Shown here: positions 33,078-40,789 of the stretch, piece by piece
Layout: each line of letters starts with the position of its first letter
How positions within the stretch are numbered: the stretch's first letter is position 1
From: Methyloprofundus sp.
GTDB lineage: Bacteria; Pseudomonadota; Gammaproteobacteria; Methylococcales; Methylomonadaceae
Assembly (NCBI GenBank): GCA_016592635.1
Contig: AP023240.1
Span: forward strand, 3,761,630 to 3,825,629
Length of the DNA: 64,000 nt
Direction of reading: 5' to 3'
Position numbers and translations under genes: made by a program
Notes under the pieces: model-generated
The model's database searches: none
Told to the model about the DNA's origin: nothing
Seen by the model: the letters and a program-made list of their open reading frames with translations, nothing else

Positions 33078-33314
33078 ATGTCCAAAATTTGTCAAGTAAC
33101 GGGTAAACGACCTATTACTGGAAACAATGTATCGCACGCGAACAATAGAACAAGAAGACGTTTTAATCCAAACTTGCACCACCATAAATTTTGGGTGGAA
33201 AGTGAGAACCGTTGGATACGTCTAAGATTATCTGCAAAAGGTATGCGTATTATTGATAAAAAAGGTATAGACGTTGTTTTAGCGGATATACGTAGTCGTG
33301 GCGAAAAAGTTTAA
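33078..33314 (+). CDS. rpmB: 50S ribosomal protein L28
   Basis: This large-subunit ribosomal protein has 78 residues, standard for Gammaproteobacteria. Signatures are SKICQVTGKRPITGNNVSHA, RTRRRFNPNLHHHKFWV and RLRLSAKGMRIIDKKG. The N-terminal Cys is present but the second zinc-site cysteines are not, so it is the zinc-free or partial form. It is followed 11 bases later by rpmG, the usual pair. Confidence 0.97.
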   Translation: MSKICQVTGKRPITGNNVSHANNRTRRRFNPNLHHHKFWVESENRWIRLRLSAKGMRIIDKKGIDVVLADIRSRGEKV

Positions 33315-33325
33315 GGAGAAGTATC

Positions 33326-33481
33326 ATGCGTGACAAAATAAAATTAGTTTCATCTGAAGGTACAGGACATTTTTATACAACTGATAAAAATAAACGTACT
33401 ATGCCTGAAAAAATGGAAATGAAAAAATACGATCCTGTGGTTCGTAAGCATGTGATGTACAAAGAAGCAAAAATCAAATAA
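33326..33481 (+). CDS. rpmG: 50S ribosomal protein L33
   Basis: This 51-residue basic ribosomal protein is below usual ORF cut-offs. The N-terminus is MRDKIKLVSSEGTGHFYTT, followed by KNKRTMPEKMEMKKYDPVVRKH, an exact L33 pattern. No zinc-binding Cys pairs are present, so it is the zinc-independent (C-) form. AAGGAG lies 6 bases before the ATG. It is the last gene of the unit; a hairpin follows at 33555. Confidence 0.97.
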   Translation: MRDKIKLVSSEGTGHFYTTDKNKRTMPEKMEMKKYDPVVRKHVMYKEAKIK

Positions 33482-33554
33482 TTTCTTTGATTCTCTTTTG
33501 GTTGCCATGTGTAACCTTCCGTAGTTTTTACATTCACACTAGCTACGTAAGTAC

Positions 33555-33581
33555 GACAACCTCATTTTTCATGAGGTTGTC
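33555..33581. terminator. hairpin terminator between rpmG and convergent gene
   Basis: GACAACCTCAT and ATGAGGTTGTC form a perfect 11-bp stem with a TTTTC loop. It serves two converging transcripts; a clean T-run is absent on either side. Confidence 0.65.
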
Positions 33582-33602
33582 AGCTTGCTTACTCTAACTT
33601 GG

Positions 33603-34964
33603 CTATTTTGATTCCTGCAGCTTATCCAATACCGCCTTCAGCCTTTCAGTTTGCTTAAAAAGCATTCTATACTGCTTTTTAAGACCTTCCAACTCACTCG
33701 TTAAGTACTTATTTTCCTGCTTAAGGTCTTGGTTTTCTTGTTGTAAGCCAGCATTTATCTCACCACTCTCCTCAAAAGTTTCTTCAGAGACGGGCGCCAT
33801 CGTTAATTCAAGTTTTTCACTAGGTACACCTTCTGACTCATCAGCTCGAGAAAACACCCCAGTCTCCACACCACTTTCATCTATCGCAAAGCTTGACTTA
33901 TTAGAGCTTTCAGCCTCACTAGGTACGCTCCCCATGCCACCCTTTAAAATCAATGCATCTAATTTATTTTTTATAAGAAAAAAAGCTGCGGCAGCACTTA
34001 AACTTCCATCATCACAGACAATCACAATATTCGATTCTTTTTTAAAATCTTTCACACGCATACGCAAAGAAAAGAACGGTATATTTTCACTACCTCTAAT
34101 ATGATATTCGTTATAGGCATCAGCGGGGCGTATATCCAATATGCTCATATTATTTTGATTACAAATATCAGCGTAATCTATATAAGTCAGCACAGGATCT
34201 TTGATTAACTTAATAAAACGCTCTTTATCAATACGAGATAACACCATATCTCCCATAGCAGTAACCGTCATGCTACGTGTCTCACCAGAAAGTAATGCAT
34301 CCTCACCAAAGGTGTCAGGTGCACATAACTCAAGTAACTTTATTTCTTTTGCGCGCGCGGAGGCTTTACGACTTAATGCACAACGCCCTTGTCTAATAAT
34401 ATAATAATAATCTCCAGAATCTCCTTGGCTAACAATCATCTCACCTTTTTTATAACGAACTTCTTCTAGACTTATTAAAATCTGCTGCAAATTCATGGCA
34501 GGTAAGCGCTGAAAAATAGGTGATTTTAATAAGACCGACATCCAATCATCAGGCTCGTCAGTTTCTAAGTCGTTACTTTCTGCCATATAAGTACTTTCCT
34601 TTTCTTCACTACCTGTCACTTGTTTGTCAAAAATATTGAGACTTAAACTGACATAGCGTACATTATCAATAGCACGTGCTGATATTTTACGAGGAAATTG
34701 GTGGGCTAATGCAAATTTTGCTGCCTCAGTACTGGCAGTAATAGTTTCAATTTTAAAATCATGCGCTTCTAATGAGACAGCCCCTTCAATAAGATAGAAA
34801 AAGGCATTAGTAGTATCGCCATTTTTAAATAAAAAATTACCCTGAGATACTTCAATTACCTTAATTTCCGAATATAATTGCTTAAACTGTAACGCAGGCA
34901 TTGTGATAAAAGGAATCAATTTACGTAAGGCCTGACTTGCTTCCAGCTTAGGGTCTGCAGCCAT
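33603..34964 (-). CDS. double cyclic-nucleotide-binding, rhodanese and coiled-coil protein
   Basis: This 453-residue multi-domain protein is probably cytoplasmic. Residues about 20-125 form a first, degenerate cyclic-nucleotide-binding fold (GNFLFKNGDTTNAFFYLIEG). Residues about 150-265 form a second, better one (GEMIVSQGDSGDYYYIIRQG ... FGEDALLSGETRSMTVTA). It lacks the full RxA phosphate-binding signature but has GETRSMTV. Residues about 270-345 form a rhodanese domain (ILDIRPADAYNEYHI, loop VCDDGSLS with the Cys kept but no Arg). The end (about 410-453) is a coiled coil. It stands alone. A second-messenger-controlled scaffold is likely; function is unknown. Confidence 0.8.
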   Translation of the reverse strand: MAADPKLEASQALRKLIPFITMPALQFKQLYSEIKVIEVSQGNFLFKNGDTTNAFFYLIEGAVSLEAHDFKIETITASTEAAKFALAHQFPRKISARAIDNVRYVSLSLNIFDKQVTGSEEKESTYMAESNDLETDEPDDWMSVLLKSPIFQRLPAMNLQQILISLEEVRYKKGEMIVSQGDSGDYYYIIRQGRCALSRKASARAKEIKLLELCAPDTFGEDALLSGETRSMTVTAMGDMVLSRIDKERFIKLIKDPVLTYIDYADICNQNNMSILDIRPADAYNEYHIRGSENIPFFSLRMRVKDFKKESNIVIVCDDGSLSAAAAFFLIKNKLDALILKGGMGSVPSEAESSNKSSFAIDESGVETGVFSRADESEGVPSEKLELTMAPVSEETFEESGEINAGLQQENQDLKQENKYLTSELEGLKKQYRMLFKQTERLKAVLDKLQESK

Positions 34965-35270
34965 TAGAGGGTCTTTAGAAGCAAAGGGGCAGCAATACCC
35001 AAAAGTATGATATTAGATCTTAAATTCATGGCGACACCAAGAAAACAGACACATAATAAGCTACACAACTGTGTTTCTAGTGCACCTACGGAGCCAAAAG
35101 GCATGTCAAACTCGGGTATTATTGAATTCTCGATCCTTAGCATTCCTTTTAAACAAGATGATAGAAATATGATTATAGGGTTCAAAGTTGTCTTGTGCTA
35201 GTGAAAGTTTTTTGTTTTACTGCTACTAAAATATATATTTTTCCTTTAACCAATAAATCTGGCGTATATT
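34965..35270. other. spacer holding copy B of the 142-bp repeat
   Basis: Apart from the repeat at 34991-35132 I see only AT-rich sequence before moaB. No Moco riboswitch structure is apparent before moaB. Confidence 0.5.
34991..35132. repeat. 142-bp structured repeat, copy B
   Basis: It aligns ungapped with 10688-10829 over all 142 positions, with about 100 identical bases by hand count. The best-kept parts are the left end, the centre (CATAATAAGCTACACAACTG region) and the right end (TATTATTGAATTCTCG). Terminal inverted repeats are kept. It lies 138 bases before moaB and 26 bases after the start codon of the divergent cyclic-nucleotide gene. Confidence 0.7.
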
Positions 35271-35795
35271 ATGTCGCAAACTAAAAAACAATTTATACCA
35301 CTAAATATAGCAGTATTAGTCATATCTGACACCCGCACAGCAAAAGATGATGTATCAGGCGACACTTTAGTAGAGCGCTTAGAAAAAGCAGGACATACTT
35401 TATACACCAAAGTCATTGTTGCTGATGATATTTATCAAATTCGTGCCACAGCCTCGCAGTGGATTGCTAATATTGATGTAAATGTCATTATCAGCACAGG
35501 CGGAACGGGGGTCACTGGAAGAGACGGTACTCCAGAAGCAGTTGAACCATTATTAGATAAAACCCTAGCGGGCTTTGGCGAGGTTTTTAGAATGCTATCC
35601 TATGATGATATTAAAACATCAACCATTCAGTCACGCGCTATCGCAGGCGTTGCCAATGCAACTTATATTTTTTGCTTACCTGGCTCTGCTAGTGCCTGCT
35701 GCACTGCATGGGATAGTTTAATTAACGCCCAGTTAGATTTTAGAACCAAACCTTGTAACCTAGTACAACTTATGCCTCGACTACTGGAAAAGTAA
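35271..35795 (+). CDS. moaB: molybdenum cofactor biosynthesis protein B
   Basis: This 174-residue protein of the MoaB/MogA family is thought to adenylylate molybdopterin. Family segments are IAVLVISDTRTAKDDVSGD, VIISTGGTGVTGRDGTPEA (the MPT-binding loop), FGEVFRMLSYDDIKTSTIQSRA and CLPGSASACCTAWD. It overlaps the next gene by one base (stop/start TAATG), so the series moaB-DUF423-psiE-like-pepN is tightly packed and probably one transcript. Confidence 0.94.
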   Translation: MSQTKKQFIPLNIAVLVISDTRTAKDDVSGDTLVERLEKAGHTLYTKVIVADDIYQIRATASQWIANIDVNVIISTGGTGVTGRDGTPEAVEPLLDKTLAGFGEVFRMLSYDDIKTSTIQSRAIAGVANATYIFCLPGSASACCTAWDSLINAQLDFRTKPCNLVQLMPRLLEK

Positions 35796-36178
35796 TGCAC
35801 CCATTATTTCTTTTATTAAGCGCTAGCTGCGCGCTACTTGCTGTTGCAATGGGTGCTTTTGGTGCGCATGGTTTAAAAACCATTTTGTCACCTGAAATGC
35901 TTGCTGTTTATAAAACGGCCGTCACCTATCAAATGTGGCATGCCTTCGGTTTAAGCATTGTCGCGCTATTAAGAGCACAGAACCCTGCCGCCCAATTATT
36001 AATTTATGCCGGCTGGCTGATGTTTGCAGGTATTGTTTTATTTTCAGGCAGTTTGTATCTACTCAGCATATTAGGTTTATCATGGCTAGGCATGATTACC
36101 CCGCTAGGAGGTATTTGTTTTCTAAGTGCTTGGTTGCTTATTATTATTTTTGCCTACAAATCTTACCGAGCCGACTAA
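35795..36178 (+). CDS. DUF423 family membrane protein
   Basis: This 127-residue inner-membrane protein has four hydrophobic segments (about residues 4-22, 43-62, 65-88 and 96-121). The family mark AVAMGAFGAHGLK near residue 17 and KTAVTYQMWHAFGL near residue 40 are clear. Its function is unknown in all species. Start overlaps moaB by one base. Confidence 0.92.
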   Translation: MHPLFLLLSASCALLAVAMGAFGAHGLKTILSPEMLAVYKTAVTYQMWHAFGLSIVALLRAQNPAAQLLIYAGWLMFAGIVLFSGSLYLLSILGLSWLGMITPLGGICFLSAWLLIIIFAYKSYRAD

Positions 36179-36179
36179 A

Positions 36180-36686
36180 ATGGAAAGACGACCCCATAAG
36201 GCTCCCAGAAAAACTTTGCATGAGGGACATGAAGAGCTACCAGCTGAGCATGAAGACCTTTTTATAAAAGTGCTCCACAGTATCATTCATTTTGCAGTAC
36301 GAATATTGGCAGTACTGATGGTAGCCCTAATACTCTGGAGTGTTGCTGATATTGTGCTCGTTCTTTATAAGCGTTTAATGGCACCGCCATTTATGCTACT
36401 GACTATGGCTGATATACTAACCTTATTCGGCACCTTTTTAGTCGTGCTGATTGCCATTGAAATATTTATCAATATTACCCTATATATTCGTAAAGATGTT
36501 TTGCCGGTAAAACTGGTCATAGCAACAGCCTTAATGGCGGTTGCTCGTAAAATAATAGTCTTTGATTTTACCCAAATTAGCCCCTTATATATTTTTGCAA
36601 CTGCCGCCGTTGTTTTAGCATTAGGCATAACCTATTGGCTGGTATCATTAAAACCCAAACAATTAGATAGTGAACATAATGAGTGA
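36180..36686 (+). CDS. PsiE-like phosphate-starvation-inducible membrane protein
   Basis: This 168-residue membrane protein of the PsiE family has a charged, His/Glu-rich cytosolic N-terminus (residues 1-26) then four transmembrane segments (about 35-60, 72-98, 110-130 and 140-158). The IEIFINITLYIRKDVLPVKLVIATALMAVARKIIV stretch is the family signature. The start at 36180 follows the DUF423 stop directly; a longer reading from 36126 lies inside DUF423. The 3' end overlaps pepN by 8 bases. Its role in phosphate stress is known only from expression in E. coli. Confidence 0.85.
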   Translation: MERRPHKAPRKTLHEGHEELPAEHEDLFIKVLHSIIHFAVRILAVLMVALILWSVADIVLVLYKRLMAPPFMLLTMADILTLFGTFLVVLIAIEIFINITLYIRKDVLPVKLVIATALMAVARKIIVFDFTQISPLYIFATAAVVLALGITYWLVSLKPKQLDSEHNE

Positions 36687-39333
36687 TAAGAAAATGCCTG
36701 AAGCGAACCCACAAACAATTTACCTGAAAGATTACCGGGTTCCTGAGTATTTAATTCCCACCATTGATCTAAATTTTATTCTTGAGGCAGAAAATACTCG
36801 TGTTGTTTCTCGATTAACCATCACCCATAACCCCGAAAATAAAAACAACCATGCCCCTCTAGTATTGCTAGGGGAAGATTTAGGCCTCATTAGTATCTCT
36901 TTAGACGGCACTAAGCTAACTGATCACCAATACCAGTTAAGCGATGAATCACTGACCATAAAGCATGTCCCACAAGACAAAACCTTTACCCTAGAAATAG
37001 AAAATACGCTCAACCCAAAAGCCAATAGTGCTTTAGAAGGGTTGTATGTCTCTAATGATATGCTGTGCACTCAATGTGAAGCACAAGGTTTTAGAAAAAT
37101 CACTTATTTTCTGGATAGACCTGATGTGATGAGCCGCTTTACCACCACATTAGTGGCAGATAAAACCCTCTACCCTGTCTTGCTTTCTAATGGCAATAAA
37201 ATTGAGCATGGTGAATTAACCGATAACCGCCATTGGGTAACATGGGAAGACCCTTTTAAAAAACCTTGTTATTTATTTGCTCTAGTTGCGGGGCAACTTG
37301 AGTGTATAGAAGATCACTTTACCACCATGAGTGGTCGCAATATTACTTTACACATTTATGTCGAAGCACATGATATTGATAAATGCGCTCATGCCATGCA
37401 ATCACTCAAAAATGCCATGCACTGGGATGAACAAACCTATGGCAGAGAATATGATTTAGATTTATACATGATTGTTGCTGTCGGGCACTTCAATATGGGT
37501 GCAATGGAAAATAAAGGGCTGAATATCTTTAATACCAAATTTGTATTGGCGCGCCCCGACACCGCAACCGATATGGATTATGAGCATATTGAAGGCGTTA
37601 TTGGCCATGAATACTTTCATAACTGGACAGGCAACCGCATTACTTGCCGTGACTGGTTCCAGCTTAGTTTAAAAGAAGGCTTCACTGTCTTTCGCGATCA
37701 AGAATTCACTGCCGAGCAAACCTCTAAAGCCGTAAAACGTATTGATGATGTCAATATGTTGCGCACGCGCCAGTTTGCAGAAGATGCAGGACCTTTAGCT
37801 CACCCTATTCGCCCAGAAGCTTATATAGAAATTAATAATTTTTATACTCTGACAGTTTATGAAAAGGGGGCAGAAATTGTACGCATGTTACAAACCTTAT
37901 TAGGTCAAGACAGCTTTAGTAAAGGCGCTGACTTGTATTTCCAACGCCACGATGGCCAAGCAGTCACCTGCGAACATTTTGTACAAGCAATGGAAGATGT
38001 CGGTAATAAAGGCTTAAGTCAGTTTAGGCGCTGGTATGCACAGGCAGGTACCCCAACAGTCACCGTGCTGCAACAATATGATACAGATAAACAATGCTTA
38101 TCATTAACGCTGACTCAAACCATTACTAACCAAGCTAACCCGGCAATATTACATATTCCGATTAAAGTAGCCCTCTTTGATGAACAAGGACAACAATTAG
38201 TCCCTTACGTACAAGATGTAACCACTATTGCCAATGAAGTCACCTTAGAACTAACCGAACAAACACAAAACTTCTTATTCGAGAATGTTCCTAGCACTCC
38301 TATCATTTCAGTTTTACGCGGATTTTCTGCCCCCGTTAAACTGGTCATGCCACGGCCTTTAACTGAGCTCGCCTTTTTACTACGCCATGATAATGACAGC
38401 TTTAATCGCTGGGAAGCTGGCCAGAAATTAAGTACCAACGTTATATTTAAGCTCATCACTGCGCTTAAACAAGACCATGAACTCGTTATACCTAGCATTC
38501 TTATTGACGGCTTTAAAATTAACATGGAGCAATCCTGGGCTGACTTATCCTATTTAGCTTGCTTACTGAGCTTACCTAGCGAGAATTACTTAGCTGAGCA
38601 AATGGCAGTCGTTGATGTGGAAGCAATTCATCAAGCTAGAGAGTTCCTTAAACTGAGCTTGGCAAAACAATTAGCTCCTCAATTTAAGGTGCTTTATCAA
38701 GCCAATCACCAAAATGAAGCAGGGGAATTAACGGCATCAGCAATCAGTAAGCGCAAGATTAAAAATATTTGTCTGGATTATTTAAGTCAATTAGAAAGTA
38801 CCGATAGTTACCAATTGGCAGACCAGCAATTTGCTACAGCAAAAACGATGACTGACCAAATAGCTGCTTTAGCAAATATTGTTAACAGTCAAAACCCTGC
38901 AAAAACGAATGCTCTTGAGCATTTTTATCAACAATGGCAAGCAGAAGCCTTGGTCATCGACAAATGGTTTAGCATTCAGGCCAGCAACTCAGCAGCAGAT
39001 ACTTTTACCGTTGTGCAATCATTATTACAACACAGTGCTTTTGATTTAAAAAACCCAAACCGAGTACGTGCATTAGTTGGTGCATTTAGCCAAGCTAACC
39101 CCATTCATTTTCATGCAAGTAATGGTCAAGGCTATCAATTTTTAGCCGATCAAGTCATCATTTTAAATAGTCTTAACCCGCAAGTGGCTTCACGTATGGT
39201 GGGTGCACTGACTCAATGGCGCAAGTTTGACAAACAACGCCAAGCGCTTATGCAAACACAGTTAAAGCGTATTATTAATGCTGAAAATATATCTAAAGAT
39301 GTGTATGAAATTGCCAGCAAAAGCCTGATCTAA
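36679..39333 (+). CDS. pepN: aminopeptidase N (M1 family)
   Basis: This zinc metallopeptidase removes N-terminal residues from peptides. It has 884 residues, of the E. coli PepN length class. The exopeptidase motif is VGHFNMGAMENKG; the zinc site is HEYFHNW with the third-ligand Glu 18 residues later in LSLKEGFTV; the catalytic Tyr lies in FYTLTVYEKGAE. The C-terminal ARM-like domain (residues about 540-884) is complete. The ATG at 36679 overlaps the psiE-like stop. A short hairpin at 39350 follows the stop. Confidence 0.96.
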   Translation: MSDKKMPEANPQTIYLKDYRVPEYLIPTIDLNFILEAENTRVVSRLTITHNPENKNNHAPLVLLGEDLGLISISLDGTKLTDHQYQLSDESLTIKHVPQDKTFTLEIENTLNPKANSALEGLYVSNDMLCTQCEAQGFRKITYFLDRPDVMSRFTTTLVADKTLYPVLLSNGNKIEHGELTDNRHWVTWEDPFKKPCYLFALVAGQLECIEDHFTTMSGRNITLHIYVEAHDIDKCAHAMQSLKNAMHWDEQTYGREYDLDLYMIVAVGHFNMGAMENKGLNIFNTKFVLARPDTATDMDYEHIEGVIGHEYFHNWTGNRITCRDWFQLSLKEGFTVFRDQEFTAEQTSKAVKRIDDVNMLRTRQFAEDAGPLAHPIRPEAYIEINNFYTLTVYEKGAEIVRMLQTLLGQDSFSKGADLYFQRHDGQAVTCEHFVQAMEDVGNKGLSQFRRWYAQAGTPTVTVLQQYDTDKQCLSLTLTQTITNQANPAILHIPIKVALFDEQGQQLVPYVQDVTTIANEVTLELTEQTQNFLFENVPSTPIISVLRGFSAPVKLVMPRPLTELAFLLRHDNDSFNRWEAGQKLSTNVIFKLITALKQDHELVIPSILIDGFKINMEQSWADLSYLACLLSLPSENYLAEQMAVVDVEAIHQAREFLKLSLAKQLAPQFKVLYQANHQNEAGELTASAISKRKIKNICLDYLSQLESTDSYQLADQQFATAKTMTDQIAALANIVNSQNPAKTNALEHFYQQWQAEALVIDKWFSIQASNSAADTFTVVQSLLQHSAFDLKNPNRVRALVGAFSQANPIHFHASNGQGYQFLADQVIILNSLNPQVASRMVGALTQWRKFDKQRQALMQTQLKRIINAENISKDVYEIASKSLI

Positions 39334-39349
39334 AGAATAATAGAACCTA

Positions 39350-39369
39350 GGTGCAGATTTATCTGCACC
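39350..39369. repeat. GGTGCAGAT palindrome between pepN and GST gene
   Basis: GGTGCAGAT and ATCTGCACC form a perfect 9-bp stem with a TT loop, identical in its core to the inner palindrome at 6939-6956. It sits exactly between two converging genes and probably aids termination. Confidence 0.6.
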
Positions 39370-39370
39370 A

Positions 39371-40039
39371 TTAACAAAACACCACAGCCTCCGAACCTTC
39401 AAGCCACTGCGGATATTTTTCCATCGTTGCATTAAATAGCGTAGAGTGCAGAAAATAGTCTAGCCAGATTTGTAAGTGTGGATAAGGTGATTGTATAAAC
39501 CAAGCATTATCCACATGTGCAAATTGGCGAATAAAAGGAAAAATACCAATATCAGCTATTGATATTTGTGTACCCATTAAAAATTCTTGTTGTTGCAATC
39601 TCTTTTCCAACACCTCTAAAAACAGCTCTCCCTGAGCACGATAATACTCTACCGCTTGTTCAGGATAACGATCAGGGTATTTATACCTATCCAAATTATT
39701 TTTAAATGCAAAATCATTCTGATCCAACAGCTCATCAATCAAGATACCAGAAGATTCATGCTGTTGTGGCAACCATTGCTCAGGATCATTCTGCTGCAAA
39801 GTCCACAACATAATTTTCCGACTTTCATCAATAATGCTCCCATCAGCCAACACTAAAACTGGTACAGTGCCTTTAGCTGAGCTGGTGAGCAATACAGCGG
39901 GTTTATCACGTAAAACGACCTCACGTAATTGCACCGCAACGCCGGAGTATTTTAATGCCATCCGTGCACGCATTGCATAGGGACAGCGCCGAAATGAATA
40001 GAATATCGGCAAAGTAGAAACTTGAGTAGGACTAGGCAT
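39371..40039 (-). CDS. glutathione S-transferase family protein
   Basis: This 222-residue protein has an N-terminal thioredoxin fold (residues 8-85) and an alpha-helical C-terminal domain. The active-site region is FRRCPYAMRARMAL with Cys19, so it is the Cys-type (glutaredoxin-2 or omega/beta-like) class, more likely to do deglutathionylation than classical conjugation. KGTVPVLVLADG holds the cis-Pro that binds glutathione, followed by IDESRKIMLW. It is encoded beside tpm on the same strand. Confidence 0.88.
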   Translation of the reverse strand: MPSPTQVSTLPIFYSFRRCPYAMRARMALKYSGVAVQLREVVLRDKPAVLLTSSAKGTVPVLVLADGSIIDESRKIMLWTLQQNDPEQWLPQQHESSGILIDELLDQNDFAFKNNLDRYKYPDRYPEQAVEYYRAQGELFLEVLEKRLQQQEFLMGTQISIADIGIFPFIRQFAHVDNAWFIQSPYPHLQIWLDYFLHSTLFNATMEKYPQWLEGSEAVVFC

Positions 40040-40075
40040 TTTTAAATTGAAATACAGAGTGATGACATGACTTAA

Positions 40076-40750
40076 CTATTTTGCAGCAGGACTGTCTAAC
40101 TGGCTCAGCCAATAAGCACTTTCAACCAGCTGTGATAAGCCTCTTTCTTTAAAGTACTCATTTTGTTGCAAAGCATCATCTTTAAATAAACACTCAACCG
40201 CATAATCTGCACCAAATAATACCTGTACTTCATCGCTGCTCACTGAAAACGGAGGCCCTGACATTTCATCCTGATTATATTCTAGTGTCACTAATAAAGT
40301 GTGGCTTAGTGATGGGGCTATTTGGCGCAAGTGAGCAACATATTGTTGGCGCATCTCTATTGGCAAGGCAATTAAGGCTGCTCTATCATACACTGCATAA
40401 CAGCCTGCTAAATCAGCACTACTTAAGTCAAAAAAATTACCCTGCAAAATAGTCAAGCCATCTACTTGCCAACACTGAAAAGTCCCTTGAGCTGTCACTT
40501 CTGCGCTGAGGCTATTATCTACAAAGAAGCTTTTAACGGCAATCGGACTAAGCTCCACCCCGATGACTTGGTAACCTAAAGAGAGTAGCCATAACATATC
40601 GCTACTTTTACCACATAAAGGGACAAAAATTGTACTGCCTACAGGAATATTAAAGTTATCCCAAAAATTTTGCAAATGCGGATTAATATCTTCCTCATGA
40701 AAGCCAATTTGGTTTTGTTGCCAGCGTTCTAGCCAAAAGTCTGCCTGCAT
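40076..40750 (-). CDS. tpm: thiopurine S-methyltransferase
   Basis: This 224-residue SAM-dependent methyltransferase methylates thiol, and in bacteria also selenium and tellurium, compounds. The SAM site is VPLCGKSSDMLWLLSLGYQVIGVELS (about residues 42-67), preceded by WLERWQQNQIGFHEEDINPHL, the TPMT family N-terminus. VYDRAALIALP and VTLEYNQDEMSGPPFSV complete the pattern. AGGAG lies 6 bases before the ATG. It sits between a GST and a CusA pump, a grouping consistent with metal or metalloid handling. Confidence 0.92.
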   Translation of the reverse strand: MQADFWLERWQQNQIGFHEEDINPHLQNFWDNFNIPVGSTIFVPLCGKSSDMLWLLSLGYQVIGVELSPIAVKSFFVDNSLSAEVTAQGTFQCWQVDGLTILQGNFFDLSSADLAGCYAVYDRAALIALPIEMRQQYVAHLRQIAPSLSHTLLVTLEYNQDEMSGPPFSVSSDEVQVLFGADYAVECLFKDDALQQNEYFKERGLSQLVESAYWLSQLDSPAAK

Positions 40751-40789
40751 TATTTACTCCTAGAAGTTATTATTAAATTCTCGTTTAAG

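Noticed and set aside
35133..35270. Moco riboswitch before moaB
   Set aside because: The leader is AT-rich with no sign of the conserved multi-stem structure.
36126..36179. Longer start for the PsiE-like gene
   Set aside because: It lies inside DUF423 coding sequence; ATG at 36180 gives the family N-terminus and is next to the DUF423 stop.
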